NCBI RefSeq assembly: GCF_008806375.1
Contig: NZ_WAAT01000004.1
Location: 215-64,214 of the forward strand
DNA from: Pseudotamlana haliotis
GTDB lineage: Bacteria; Bacteroidota; Bacteroidia; Flavobacteriales; Flavobacteriaceae
Reading direction: 5' to 3'
Length of the DNA: 64,000 nt
The notes under the pieces were generated by a model. That model had not been told where the DNA came from. It saw only the letters and a list, made by a program, of their open reading frames with translations, and did not search any database. Within the stretch, counting starts at the first letter, position 1. Each line of letters opens with the position of its first letter. A program made the position numbers and the translations under genes. Positions 17,431-26,613 of the stretch are shown one piece after another.

Positions 17431-17982
17431 ATGATGCAAAGCCTGGCTAAATTTATTTTCTTCAAATGTTTAGGCTGGCGTATAGTTGGTAACTCAGACT
17501 TCTCAAAAAACAGGGTCAAAAAAGCGATTCTTATCGCGGCGCCACATACCAGTTGGCATGATTTTTATATTGGTATTCTAATTCGGGCAGTAGTTCAGTT
17601 TAAAAGTAATTTTATAGCAAAGAAAGAATTGTTTGTGTTTCCTTTAGGGTGGTTTCTGCGGACTGTTGGTGGTAGTCCTATAAACCGTCAAGCAAACGAG
17701 AATAAGGTAGATGCTATAGCCAAATTATTTGATGATAAAGAGGAATTTAGAATAGCCTTAGCACCTGAAGGAACACGACAAAAAGTGGAGACGTTTAGAT
17801 CAGGTTTTTACTATATCGCTAAAAAAGCACAAGTGCCTATTATCATGTTTACTTTAGATTATGAAAATAAACAAACTAAAGTTTCCGAACCGTTTTATCC
17901 TTCCGAAAATATAGAAGATGATTTTAAATACATCTACGATTTCTTTAAAGATGTTAAAGGTAAAATTGTCGAATTCTCTTAA
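17431..17982 (+). CDS. 1-acyl-glycerol-3-phosphate acyltransferase-like (PlsC family)
   Basis: This 183-residue protein has the acyltransferase HX4D motif in APHTSWHDFYIG (about 36-47), FPLGWFLRTVGGSPINR as the substrate block (motif II/III) and LAPEGTRQK (motif III). It lacks a long N-terminal membrane segment and is shorter than classic PlsC, as is common in Bacteroidota. It transfers an acyl chain to a lysophospholipid or related glycerolipid. It starts 1 bp after the stop of kdnB, so it is in the same transcript, but a shared pathway is only suggested by lipid A-related neighbours. Confidence 0.85.
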   Translation: MMQSLAKFIFFKCLGWRIVGNSDFSKNRVKKAILIAAPHTSWHDFYIGILIRAVVQFKSNFIAKKELFVFPLGWFLRTVGGSPINRQANENKVDAIAKLFDDKEEFRIALAPEGTRQKVETFRSGFYYIAKKAQVPIIMFTLDYENKQTKVSEPFYPSENIEDDFKYIYDFFKDVKGKIVEFS

Positions 17983-18236
17983 ATTATTTAGTTTAGTTAT
18001 GATCTTTAATTTGCTTAAAATTAACACTTTGTATGTTTATTAGTTGCGTAGTTTTAATTCTAAGTTTTCAGTGATTATATTTTAATCATTTTTGCACTTC
18101 AGGATGAACTTCATTAACTGAAATCTAGGTAAGCTTCTCTTTAAAAAAAAATTAAAAGTATTTATAAAGCCTTATTTGTGAAATAAATTGAAGTAATTCC
18201 GTTTATAGAATTTCAAATTAGGCTATATTTATAACT

Positions 18237-18974
18237 ATGATAAAAGACACAAAAATTGCAGTTTTAATTGATGGTGATAATATCCCAGCAAAGTACATTT
18301 CTGAAATGATGGAAGAAATTACTAAATACGGTACACCTACCATTAAAAGGATTTATGGTGATTGGACAAAGCCTTATTTAGCGAAATGGAAAACTGTTCT
18401 TCTTGAAAATGCGATTACTCCAATTCAACAATACGGATATACCACAGGGAAAAATGCAACAGACTCAGCGATGATTATTGATGCTATGGATGTTTTGTAT
18501 TCTGAAAAAGTTGATGGCTTTTGTTTAGTATCTTCAGATAGTGATTTTACTAAACTGGCTACCCGATTAAGGGAGGCAGGTTTAGTGGTTTACGGAATGG
18601 GTGAGAAAAAGACTCCCAATCCATTTATTGTGGCTTGTGATAAGTTTATATATTTAGAAATTCTAAAGAAAGATGCGCCCCATCCGAAACAAGTTGATGG
18701 TTCAGAAAAAACAAAAGAAAATTTATATAATATTACGCCTAAGGTTATTCAGTTCTTGAAAAATGCTGTAGATGATTGTGCAGATGATGATGGCTGGGCT
18801 TTTTTAGGTGATGTAGGTTCTTTAATTATTAAAAAGCAGCCTAATTTTGATTCACGTAATTTTGGTTTTCAGAAATTAACACCGCTTTTTAAATCTTTGG
18901 ATCAATTTGAATTGGAACAGCGAGATCAAACTAACGGACGTTTTAAACTGATTTATGTAAAGAATAAAGGCTAA
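18237..18974 (+). CDS. NYN (PIN-like) ribonuclease-type protein with OST-HTH/LOTUS domain
   Basis: This 245-residue protein has an N-terminal NYN domain with the acidic site residues in IAVLIDGDNIPAKY (about 7-20), ATDSAMIIDAMDVL (about 79-92) and FCLVSSDSDFTKL (about 98-110). A C-terminal LOTUS/OST-HTH-like domain (about 160-240) contains VIQFLKNAVD, DGWAFLGDVGSLI and FGFQKLTPLF. The combination suggests RNA binding and RNA cleavage. It stands alone, with a 254-bp gap upstream in which I see no clear promoter. The convergent Gfo/Idh gene follows across a hairpin. Confidence 0.88.
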   Translation: MIKDTKIAVLIDGDNIPAKYISEMMEEITKYGTPTIKRIYGDWTKPYLAKWKTVLLENAITPIQQYGYTTGKNATDSAMIIDAMDVLYSEKVDGFCLVSSDSDFTKLATRLREAGLVVYGMGEKKTPNPFIVACDKFIYLEILKKDAPHPKQVDGSEKTKENLYNITPKVIQFLKNAVDDCADDDGWAFLGDVGSLIIKKQPNFDSRNFGFQKLTPLFKSLDQFELEQRDQTNGRFKLIYVKNKG

Positions 18975-19016
18975 TTATTAAGCACTGAAGAAACATCGAA
19001 GTTTTGAATAATTTTA

Positions 19017-19046
19017 TAGAGATCAGTATTTAAATACTGACCTCTA
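19017..19046. terminator. Probable bidirectional terminator between convergent genes
   Basis: The 18-bp palindrome TCAGTATTTAAATACTGA is extended by TAGAG/CTCTA arms with one mismatch. It sits between the NYN-LOTUS stop and the oxidoreductase stop. There is no strong T-run on the plus strand. Confidence 0.5.
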
Positions 19047-19073
19047 TTGATTTAAGTAAAATATGGTTTCTTA

Positions 19074-20060
19074 CTAAAGTTCACCCAGTATTTTATCCAT
19101 TACCCAACTTGTATGCAAGGCTGTTTCTCCTGTAGAAGGATGGGTTTTACTCGGATCTTGAAAATAGTACATCATATTTTCAACATGTGTGAATTGAATA
19201 TGTTTTGGGTTTTCAATAAAAACTTCTTTTTTCAGGGATTCACACTTTAGGATGATGGGCTTTTCATGAAATACAGAAAATTTTATGGTGCCTTTTGAAC
19301 CATAAATTGTGACTTTGTCAATATGCTCATTACAACCAAAGTTCCAAGTTCCTGAGCCTGTAACACCTGATTCATGTAACCAATTTGCACTCACAGCATC
19401 TTTTGCAGTGTATAAGTTTTGCTGGTTGACACTAATGCCATTAGCTTCTTTTATATTGCCGAAAAAGTAAGTGTACAAGTCTAATTCGTGACTAGCTAAA
19501 TCGTCAAAGTATCCTCCTGGTGCAATATTTTCATCTGTTCGCCAATTGTATGTTTTAGACATATCAATTTCACTTGGAGGCTTGCTTAAATGTGAAGTAA
19601 TATGTCTCACTTCGCCTATATACCCTTGATCAATCCATGATTTTATTTTTAAAAATCTAGGAAGTGATCGTCTATAATAAGCAACAAATAGGGGAAGGTT
19701 ATTTTCATTAAAAGCCTTATAAATTTCTAAACTATCCTTGTAGCAAGGAGCAAGAGGTTTTTCTATACAACAAGGTTTTCCTGCGGCTGCAACTTTTAAG
19801 GCGTAGTACTTATGTGAATCAGGTGGTGTGGCAATGTAAACCGCGTCTACATTGTCATCATTTATAAGGGCATCAGCATCGGTGTAGTAGGTATCAACAT
19901 TATGACGTTTTGCATAATCTTTAACTTTGTCTGCGTTTCGGCGCATAACTGCAGAAATGGTAAAACCATTGGTGATCTTGTAGGCAGGGCCACTTTTAAT
20001 TTCAGTGACATTACCGCAACCAATAATTCCCCATCTCAAGTCTTTGGATAACTCTTTCAT
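19074..20060 (-). CDS. Gfo/Idh/MocA family NAD(P)-dependent oxidoreductase
   Basis: This 328-residue protein has the dinucleotide motif WGIIGCGNVTEIKSGPAY near the N-terminus, the catalytic EKPLAPC block (about 95-101, with the conserved EKP lysine), and the C-terminal domain with GGYFDDLASHELDLYTYFFG. Family members oxidise or reduce hydroxyls on sugars, inositols and related compounds, and the substrate here is not identifiable. It is not placed in an obvious carbohydrate operon. It is flanked by a hairpin on one side and a 371-bp gap on the other. Confidence 0.88.
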   Translation of the reverse strand: MKELSKDLRWGIIGCGNVTEIKSGPAYKITNGFTISAVMRRNADKVKDYAKRHNVDTYYTDADALINDDNVDAVYIATPPDSHKYYALKVAAAGKPCCIEKPLAPCYKDSLEIYKAFNENNLPLFVAYYRRSLPRFLKIKSWIDQGYIGEVRHITSHLSKPPSEIDMSKTYNWRTDENIAPGGYFDDLASHELDLYTYFFGNIKEANGISVNQQNLYTAKDAVSANWLHESGVTGSGTWNFGCNEHIDKVTIYGSKGTIKFSVFHEKPIILKCESLKKEVFIENPKHIQFTHVENMMYYFQDPSKTHPSTGETALHTSWVMDKILGEL

Positions 20061-20431
20061 GGTAGTATGTGTTCTTTAAGTAGTGGTTTGTACATTCACA
20101 CAACCTGATCTGGTAAGGTATCAGATTGCATACAAGCGTACTTTAGTTTAGTTGTGCATCTAAAATACTAATAAAAATGCATTAGCTGAATTAAAAAGAT
20201 AATTCATTTTAGTTAATTTTTGAAGATTTCACCAAAACATTTAGTAAGTATTCATATTCAAAACTTTAAGTATGCTATTTGTGAGATTTTAATAAAAACT
20301 CAGCTTATTTGAAGTATTTAAAAAATGTGGATTTAGTTTTTTACTATGGTTATTTAGAGTAAGTTAAATAGTAACGTTATCAATAGATGTCAAAAAAAAA
20401 GAGAGCCATTAAGCTCTCTTTTAAAAATATT
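20061..20431. other. Intergenic region upstream of Gfo/Idh gene
   Basis: This 371-bp AT-rich stretch contains only the terminator hairpin of the yebC gene (20392-20422). No other ORF or RNA is recognised. It must also hold the promoter of the oxidoreductase, which I cannot pick out by the TAnnTTTG pattern. Confidence 0.5.
20392..20422 (-). terminator. Terminator of yebC
   Basis: On the minus strand AAAAGAGAGC and GCTCTCTTTTTTTTT flank a short loop, giving a hairpin with an eight- or nine-base T-run about 10 bp after the yebC stop. Confidence 0.85.
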
Positions 20432-21151
20432 TTATTCAGCAGTTTCTTCCATGGTATGGTACACGTTTTGGACATCGTCGTCCTCTTCGAGTTTTTCAAG
20501 TAGTTTGTCTACGTCGGCAGCCTGTTCTGTAGATAAAGGTTTTGTTACTTGTGGGATGCGCTCAAATCCGGAAGATAGGATCTCAATATCTCGGCTTTCC
20601 AATTCAGCTTGAATAGCACCAAAACTTTCAAAAGGGGCATAGATTAAGATGCCATCATCATCGGCGAAAACTTCTTCAGCACCAAAATCTATAAATTCTA
20701 ATTCCAGCTCTTCAGGATCTAAACCTTCGGCATTAATTCTAAAGTTACAAGTATGATCGAACATAAAAACCACAGAGCCTGAAGTTCCTAAACTTCCGTC
20801 ACACTTATTGAAATAGCTTCTTACATTAGCCACAGTACGTGTATTGTTATCTGTAGCCGTTTCAACTAAAACCGCAATACCATGCGGGGCATAGCCTTCA
20901 AAAATAACTTCTTTATAATCACCTTGATTTTTATCGCTTGCTCTTTTTATGGCGCGTTCTACATTGTCTTTAGGCATGTTTACTGCCTTGGCATTTTGTA
21001 TTACAGCACGTAAGCGGGCATTACTATCTGGATCTGGACCGCCTTCTTTTACGGCCATTACAATGTCTTTACCAATACGTGTAAAGGCTTTACTCATTGC
21101 CGACCAACGTTTCATCTTTCTTGCCTTTCTAAATTCGAAAGCTCTTCCCAT
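20432..21151 (-). CDS. yebC: YebC/PmpR (TACO1) family protein
   Basis: This 239-residue protein starts MGRAFEFRKARKMKRWSAM and continues FTRIGKDIVMAVKEGGPDPDSN, the typical N-terminal domain. IEFEGYAPHG-type sequence (VIFEGYAPHGIAVLVE) and YFNKCDGSLGTSGSV follow. Members have been described as transcriptional regulators and, more recently, as ribosome-associated factors that relieve stalling at proline stretches. The gene has its own two-box promoter and terminator and is monocistronic. Confidence 0.95.
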   Translation of the reverse strand: MGRAFEFRKARKMKRWSAMSKAFTRIGKDIVMAVKEGGPDPDSNARLRAVIQNAKAVNMPKDNVERAIKRASDKNQGDYKEVIFEGYAPHGIAVLVETATDNNTRTVANVRSYFNKCDGSLGTSGSVVFMFDHTCNFRINAEGLDPEELELEFIDFGAEEVFADDDGILIYAPFESFGAIQAELESRDIEILSSGFERIPQVTKPLSTEQAADVDKLLEKLEEDDDVQNVYHTMEETAE

Positions 21152-21217
21152 AATTATATAAGTTATTCTGCCTAGGCTGGCATTATGTTAATTTTAATAA
21201 ATTGATATTAAGTTTCG

Positions 21218-21248
21218 CAAATTTAAAAACCTTAAAATCAAAAACAAA
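21218..21248 (-). promoter_or_regulatory. Promoter of yebC
   Basis: The minus strand reads TTTG (21248-21245), 19 bp spacer, then TAAATTTG (21225-21218). This is the full Bacteroidota sigma-A consensus, and the -7 box is 66 bp before the yebC ATG. It is one of the clearest promoters in the window. Confidence 0.75.
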
Positions 21249-21257
21249 TAATTAGTC

Positions 21258-21551
21258 TTAATCTTCTTCGGGTTCTACAATTTGCTCAATGGCTCTAGCT
21301 AACTCAAAATCTTTTTTGGTAACGCCATTAGCACTGTGTGTAGATAACGAAATGGTAAGCACGTTGTAAACGTTTGTCCAATTTGGGTGATGGTCTAGCG
21401 CTTCACATTCAAAAGCAATTCTACTCATTGCGCTAAAGCAATCTTTAAAGTTTTCAAATTCAAATTCACTATGAATGGCATTATCGAAATATTCCCAATC
21501 TGGTAAACGAAGTAATTTTTTTTCAATGTCTTGTTCTGATAGTTTACTCAT
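21258..21551 (-). CDS. phhB: Pterin-4a-carbinolamine dehydratase
   Basis: This 97-residue protein has the family signature EALDHHPNWTNVYNVL (about 51-66) and then STHSANGVTKKDFELA, with the active-site histidines visible. It dehydrates 4a-hydroxytetrahydropterin during aromatic amino acid hydroxylation. No phenylalanine hydroxylase gene is in the window, so its partner is elsewhere. It is the last gene of the minus-strand run after gcvT, glsA and the RmlD-like gene, 57 bp after the latter. Confidence 0.92.
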   Translation of the reverse strand: MSKLSEQDIEKKLLRLPDWEYFDNAIHSEFEFENFKDCFSAMSRIAFECEALDHHPNWTNVYNVLTISLSTHSANGVTKKDFELARAIEQIVEPEED

Positions 21552-21608
21552 AATTTGGTATCCTTTTTAAATTAAGTACAATTTACGCAATTGCAATTAG
21601 GGAATCAA

Positions 21609-22442
21609 CTATAATTTTAAATCAGCTAAGATTTCATCACTTTTTAGTTGAAGATGTTTAGGGAGTTTATTGAATTTGGGTAAAACAGCGAGATAGCGCT
21701 CGTCATTAGTGGTGTAGACTTGCTTAAATTTTGCTTTTTGCTCCAGGTCATAACTAGCTATAATTTCCTTTACAAAATCATCATGATGTACCAAATCTTC
21801 ACTTCCTAAGTGAAAAATTCCAGATTTATCGCGGTTGATGATGTAATGAATTTGTTGTGTCACTTTAGAGTCGTTTGTCACATTCATCACAAGATTAGGG
21901 AATATTTCAATGGGCTCATTGGCTTTGAAAAAATGCAGTATTTCTTGAATTCTAGGTGATTGTGCCCCAAAAACCATTGGAAGCCTGATAATAGCTACTT
22001 TGTCTGAAGGTAATCGTAATAGTAGGTTCTCTATTTTAATTTTAAAATGTCCGAAAATACTATGACTGTAGGTTTTATCTAATTCGTAACTTGGGAACTT
22101 ACTATAGGCGTCAAATACGTTGGCTGAAGATAGAAATAGCAACTTAACAGGATTGTGCAATACATATTCAGCCAGATGCTGATGTAGTAACACTTGTTTG
22201 GAAAAATCACCACGAAGTGCAGAAATAAGAACTGTAGGCTTAACGATATCAAGAATTTCGTAGATATCATCTTCCTCAAAATTATATTGAAAAAAATGAT
22301 TGTTCTTTTCTAAAGCACGATTACTAATATTATAGGTGCCAAAGGTTCTAAAATAGGGGCAGAGTTCTTTGTAAATAGCGCCTCCTAAAAATCCGCTACC
22401 TCCTAATATCAATATTCTATGTTTGTCCTCTCGTTTTAACAT
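21609..22442 (-). CDS. RmlD-like NAD(P)-dependent sugar-nucleotide/epimerase-type reductase
   Basis: This 277-residue short-chain protein has the Rossmann motif ILILGGSGFLGGAIY (about 9-23). The usual catalytic YxxxK is not clearly present: SYELDKTYSHSIFGHFKIKIENLL occupies that position, with Tyr and Lys spaced irregularly. Family members reduce or epimerise dTDP-sugars (RmlD-type). No other rhamnose genes are near it. The location between glsA and phhB suggests co-transcription without a clear pathway link. Confidence 0.75.
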   Translation of the reverse strand: MLKREDKHRILILGGSGFLGGAIYKELCPYFRTFGTYNISNRALEKNNHFFQYNFEEDDIYEILDIVKPTVLISALRGDFSKQVLLHQHLAEYVLHNPVKLLFLSSANVFDAYSKFPSYELDKTYSHSIFGHFKIKIENLLLRLPSDKVAIIRLPMVFGAQSPRIQEILHFFKANEPIEIFPNLVMNVTNDSKVTQQIHYIINRDKSGIFHLGSEDLVHHDDFVKEIIASYDLEQKAKFKQVYTTNDERYLAVLPKFNKLPKHLQLKSDEILADLKL

Positions 22443-22467
22443 AAATAACCCGTGACATTTTAAACAT

Positions 22468-23382
22468 CTAAAAAATGGATAATTTGGTTTTGGTGGTGAA
22501 TTCCTCTAAAGCGAGCATGCCTAGCTTAGAGTTTCCTTTTTTATTTAAGCCAGGGGACCAAACGGTAATTATAAATTTTTCAGGTAAAAGTGCTACAATG
22601 CCACCGCCAACACCACTTTTACCAGGTAACCCTACCTCAAAGGCAAATTCACCAGCCTCATCGTAAAATCCGCAAGTAAGCATTAATGCGTTAATACGTT
22701 TGACCTGCTGGTTGGTAATTTGCACCTTATTTTGTAAGCAGCTTCCTTTGTTACTAAAAAAGTAAAAGGCCTTAGATAGCTGGCTACAGGTCATTTCTAT
22801 GGCGCATTGGTGAAAGTAGAAATCTAAAACTTCCTCAACAGGATTATTCAGATTATTAAAAGATTTTAAAAGATTTGCAGTGGCATAGTTTTTAAAACCA
22901 GTAAGTTTTTCTGAATTGGCAACTTCCTTATTATAGTTGATGCTTTGGTCGTTTGTTAAAGTTCGGATGTATTCTAAAAAATCAGCCTTTGGGTTTTTTA
23001 AATTTGAAACTAATATATCGGCTATAACAATAGCACCTGCGTTTATGAAAGGGTTTCTAGGAATACCATTTTCAACTTCAATTAAGGCTAAATAATTAAA
23101 CGGGTTTCCGCTAGGTTCAACATCAACGCGTTTCCAAATATCTTCGCCAATAAGTGACATGGCTTTTGCTAAGGCTAAAACTTTTGATATACTTTGAATT
23201 GAAAATGGTTTTTCAAAATCACCAATACCAAAAGTTTCACCTGCGGAAGTTCTTAAATGTATACCGAAATTATCACGATTTACATGAGCCAATTCTGGGA
23301 TGTACGAAGCTACAACACCTTTATCTTCAGTGTTTTTTGTATCTTGATAAATGGTATTTAGAATGGCTTGATAGTCGTGCAT
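22468..23382 (-). CDS. glsA: Glutaminase
   Basis: This 304-residue glutaminase has the serine-lysine catalytic motif in FSIQSISKVLALA (about 62-74) with GDFEKPFSI before it. The conserved EPSGNPFNYLALIE and RNPFINAGAIV follow, and PGKSGVGGGIVAL is near the end. It hydrolyses glutamine to glutamate and ammonia and belongs to the beta-lactamase-like fold. It starts 2 bp after the gcvT stop, so the two are transcribed together. The length matches the family. Confidence 0.95.
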   Translation of the reverse strand: MHDYQAILNTIYQDTKNTEDKGVVASYIPELAHVNRDNFGIHLRTSAGETFGIGDFEKPFSIQSISKVLALAKAMSLIGEDIWKRVDVEPSGNPFNYLALIEVENGIPRNPFINAGAIVIADILVSNLKNPKADFLEYIRTLTNDQSINYNKEVANSEKLTGFKNYATANLLKSFNNLNNPVEEVLDFYFHQCAIEMTCSQLSKAFYFFSNKGSCLQNKVQITNQQVKRINALMLTCGFYDEAGEFAFEVGLPGKSGVGGGIVALLPEKFIITVWSPGLNKKGNSKLGMLALEEFTTKTKLSIF

Positions 23383-23384
23383 AT

Positions 23385-24467
23385 TTATGACTTATAAAAC
23401 GGTAGTTTAACTACAGTAGCCGGAACCGCTTTTTTTCTAATTTGAATATTTATTTTGCTATCAACCGCTATGAAATCGGTAGGAACATAACCTAAACCAA
23501 TGCCTTTCCCTATACTAGGAGACATGGTTCCCGAAGTCACATTTCCGATTTTATTACCTATTTCATCAACAATATCATAACCTTGACGCGGAATACCTCT
23601 TTCGTCTAATTCAAAGGCAATTAACTTACGTTTTGGACCTTCTTCTTTTTGAGCTTTTAAGGCTTCAGAGTTAGTAAAGTCTTTGGTGAATTTTGTAATC
23701 CAACCTAAACCAGCTTCAATAGGCGAGGTGGTGTCATCAATATCATTGCCATATAAGCAATAGCCCATTTCTAAACGAAGCGTATCACGAGCGGCTAGTC
23801 CTATTGGTTTGATACCATATTCTGCACCAGCTTCAAATACTTTATCCCATACTTGTTGGGCTTCACTGTTTTTACAGTAAATTTCAAATCCGCCACTACC
23901 TGTATAACCAGTTGCTGAAATAATGACGTTTTCAATACCTGCAAAATCACCAACTACAAAATTGTAAAATTTAATAGCTGCTAAGTCATGACTTGTAATG
24001 CTTTGCATAGCCTCAATAGCTTTTGGTCCTTGAATGGCTAAAAGCGAATAGTCATCACTTAAATTCCTCATGGTAGCACCAACATCATTTTTAGACTGAA
24101 TCCAGTTCCAGTCTTTTTCAATATTACTTGCGTTGACCACTAGTAAATACGTTTCTTCTTTAATTTTATAGATGATTAAATCATCAACAATGCCGCCATC
24201 ATCATTAGGTAAACAACTGTATTGAGCTTTTCCTATAGTTAATTTTGAAGCATCATTACTTGATACTTTTTGAATTAAAGCTAATGCATGTTCCCCTTCA
24301 ACTAAAAATTCACCCATGTGAGATACATCAAAAACACCCACCGAATTTCTAACAGTTTCATGCTCTAAATTAACCCCTTCATATTGTACGGGCATGTTGT
24401 ATCCTGCAAATGGAACCATTTTGGCTCCAAGAGCAATGTGTGTTTCGGTTAAAGCTGTATTATTCAT
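23385..24467 (-). CDS. gcvT: Aminomethyltransferase, glycine cleavage T protein
   Basis: I place the start at the ATG at 24467 ([17 protein letters not shown]), giving 360 residues, because a longer frame from 24491 would begin inside the promoter -7 box. The typical GcvT pattern follows: [12 protein letters not shown] near the N-terminus, VSHMGEF, and the tetrahydrofolate-binding block [13 protein letters not shown]. It takes the aminomethyl group from GcvH and releases ammonia while forming methylenetetrahydrofolate. No gcvH or gcvP is near. Confidence 0.96.
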   Translation of the reverse strand: MNNTALTETHIALGAKMVPFAGYNMPVQYEGVNLEHETVRNSVGVFDVSHMGEFLVEGEHALALIQKVSSNDASKLTIGKAQYSCLPNDDGGIVDDLIIYKIKEETYLLVVNASNIEKDWNWIQSKNDVGATMRNLSDDYSLLAIQGPKAIEAMQSITSHDLAAIKFYNFVVGDFAGIENVIISATGYTGSGGFEIYCKNSEAQQVWDKVFEAGAEYGIKPIGLAARDTLRLEMGYCLYGNDIDDTTSPIEAGLGWITKFTKDFTNSEALKAQKEEGPKRKLIAFELDERGIPRQGYDIVDEIGNKIGNVTSGTMSPSIGKGIGLGYVPTDFIAVDSKINIQIRKKAVPATVVKLPFYKS

Positions 24468-24490
24468 TTTATGTATTTTTGAGTGTTGCA

Positions 24491-24498
24491 CAAAAGTA
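24491..24498 (-). promoter_or_regulatory. -7 box of the gcvT-glsA run
   Basis: The minus strand reads TACTTTTG (TAnnTTTG), 23 bp before the ATG at 24467. It covers the first base of the longer candidate reading frame and so argues for the shorter start. Confidence 0.6.
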
Positions 24499-24702
24499 TT
24501 GAAATTTATCTGGTTTAATTGGCGGTACTTTTGTTAAATACCGTTAAAAAGTGAAGTGTTTTATGGGGAGGATAGAAGGGGTTTTCCAATTATTACTAAT
24601 GAAATTTAAGTCATATTTTTAGATTTTTTACTGAATTATGATCTTTTTAATCTAAATAAGAATAAAATCTATGCATTTTTAAGAATAACTTTAAAGTTAA
24701 AA

Positions 24703-24735
24703 TTTGCATATAACTGTCTATTATACTTATTTTTG
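24703..24735 (+). promoter_or_regulatory. Promoter of the hybrid histidine kinase
   Basis: TTTG (24703-24706), 21 bp spacer, TATTTTTG (24728-24735). Both boxes fit the Bacteroidota consensus, 17 bp before the ATG. Confidence 0.65.
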
Positions 24736-24752
24736 AGTCTTGCTATCTCTCA

Positions 24753-26486
24753 ATGACACAAACACTCCATACACTTAAATTTAAAGATTTAATACGTAAA
24801 ACTTCTTTTAAGTTAGCAGTAAATATTTATTTAGCCGCTATACTATTTAACTTGTATTATGCCTATATCAGTTTTGAAAAAGGTATGACAGCATCTTTTC
24901 TCCTAATATTATTACCATTAATAAGTTTCACAATTAGTGTTTACGCTTTTGTTGTAAAGCGTAATTATTTGGTAGGACCTTATATTGTTTTTTTGTTTTT
25001 GGGCACTGCTACTGCAGGATTAACTTATTTAGAAGGTATCATGTCGGGGTATTATTGGTTCCAATTCGGATTACTTTTTTCATTGCCCTACGTCATTCGT
25101 AGAGAAGTCTATTTTAAAAAACATACTAGCACGCTTTATGCGATTATGTTAGCTTTTTTAGTGGTAATGTTTTTAATCTCTCCCATGTATTCCGAATATT
25201 ACCCAAATTTATCTAAAGAGCAGATTCATTATCGTTTCATGCTAAATTCTGTAGTTAATTTTGGGGTTATGATGGTTTTTTCACTTCAAGCATTATCTTA
25301 TAATAAATCAGTAATTAAAAAGATTTCCTTTGATAAAGAGCATGCCGAAATTGAAAAGGTCAGACGTACCATGGTATTATCTAATTTAGGGCATGAATTG
25401 CGTACTCAAATTAACAGCATTAATGGGGTTACACAGTTGATTTTAGGTAATGACACTAAAGAAGTTAAAAACAAGAAATACTTTGAGATTTTAGATCACT
25501 GTAATAACAACATGTTATTATTGGTGAATGACATGTTAGATGTGCATAAAATTGAGTCAGGACTTTTTGAACTGGACAATGAACCTAAGCAGGTTCACAC
25601 TTTTTTAAATAAAATTACGGTTCCGTTTATCAATAAGGCAGAAGAGAAAAATTTAGAACTAGAATCTTATATTGACTCAAAACTCAATGGTTTAACAGTT
25701 GATGTAGACGGAAAACGTCTTGCGCAAGTGATTTATAACCTCATATCAAACGCTATAAAATTTACAGAGCAAGGAGGTATTACATTTTCAGCTAAGGTTA
25801 TTGATTTAAATGAGCGTGCGGTTCAAATTGAATTTGAAGTTAGAGACACGGGAATAGGAATTGCTCCAAAAAATTTAAAAAGAGTTTTTGAAAGTTTTCA
25901 GCAGATTAAAAATGAAAAGAACCCTGTGTATGGCGGTACTGGTTTAGGTTTGTCTATTTCTCAATCCATCATTAAAGCGATGGGGTCTGAAATAAAAATA
26001 GAAAGTGCTATTAATAGAGGAACACGTTTTTACTTTCCGTTAAGTCTCGATTTAACAACCTTAGAGAAAAAAAGTAAAAAGGATAGTGATGCGTTTAATG
26101 ATGATTTCAAATTAAATTTAAACATCTTATTGGTTGAAGACAATATGGTGAGCATGATGTATGCTAAAAAGCTCTTGAAAAAGCATGTGCTTAATATTCA
26201 TGAAGCCACAAATGGTATAGAGGCTATTGAAAAAGTTAAAGATAATAACGAGATCAATTTAGTGCTTTTAGATCTTGAGATGCCTAAAATGAATGGTTTT
26301 AAAGCAATCACACATATTAAAAAATTAAGACCTCATGTTAGAGTGGTTGCGTTTACCGCGAATATTCCGAGTACAGAATTTGTGGCTGAATTAGAAAATC
26401 TCGGATTTGATGATATCCTATCTAAACCCTTTAGTAGAGAAGATCTTTTTGCAGTTTTGAAACATGATACCAAACAACTCGTTTAG
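24753..26486 (+). CDS. Hybrid sensor histidine kinase with C-terminal receiver
   Basis: This 577-residue protein has an N-terminal membrane domain with about six hydrophobic segments (about 20-180), then HisKA with the phosphoacceptor in SNLGHELRTQINSI (His214), HATPase_c with ISNAIKFTEQGG, DTGIGI and GGTGLGLSIS, and a receiver domain (about 455-575) with LLVEDN and LLDLEMPKMNGF (phospho-Asp near 507). The usual proline after HELRT is replaced by Gln219. There is no periplasmic sensor, so the signal is probably in the membrane or is an intracellular state. No dedicated response regulator is adjacent. The LamB-like porin gene lies downstream. Confidence 0.9.
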   Translation: MTQTLHTLKFKDLIRKTSFKLAVNIYLAAILFNLYYAYISFEKGMTASFLLILLPLISFTISVYAFVVKRNYLVGPYIVFLFLGTATAGLTYLEGIMSGYYWFQFGLLFSLPYVIRREVYFKKHTSTLYAIMLAFLVVMFLISPMYSEYYPNLSKEQIHYRFMLNSVVNFGVMMVFSLQALSYNKSVIKKISFDKEHAEIEKVRRTMVLSNLGHELRTQINSINGVTQLILGNDTKEVKNKKYFEILDHCNNNMLLLVNDMLDVHKIESGLFELDNEPKQVHTFLNKITVPFINKAEEKNLELESYIDSKLNGLTVDVDGKRLAQVIYNLISNAIKFTEQGGITFSAKVIDLNERAVQIEFEVRDTGIGIAPKNLKRVFESFQQIKNEKNPVYGGTGLGLSISQSIIKAMGSEIKIESAINRGTRFYFPLSLDLTTLEKKSKKDSDAFNDDFKLNLNILLVEDNMVSMMYAKKLLKKHVLNIHEATNGIEAIEKVKDNNEINLVLLDLEMPKMNGFKAITHIKKLRPHVRVVAFTANIPSTEFVAELENLGFDDILSKPFSREDLFAVLKHDTKQLV

Positions 26487-26564
26487 TTATACAATAAGCT
26501 ATAGTTATGGCTAAGGTGGTTTATTTATTTCCTAAAGAAGTTAGATTAATGGCAAAAAAAGAGA

Positions 26565-26595
26565 TTGATTCTAATAAACTTTACTTGTATATTTG
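26565..26595 (+). promoter_or_regulatory. Promoter of the LamB-like porin
   Basis: TTG (26565-26567), 20 bp spacer, TATATTTG (26588-26595). The -7 box overlaps a TTG that a frame finder would take as a start codon, so the true start is the ATG at 26614. Confidence 0.65.
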
Positions 26596-26613
26596 TTAGA
26601 AACCAACCAAACC

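Noticed and set aside
24468-24491. Longer gcvT start at 24491
   Set aside because: It would begin inside the -7 box, and the extra residues do not match the family N-terminus.
26593-26613. TTG start for the porin giving a longer N-terminus
   Set aside because: The TTG lies inside a TATATTTG promoter box, and the signal peptide starts at the later ATG (26614).
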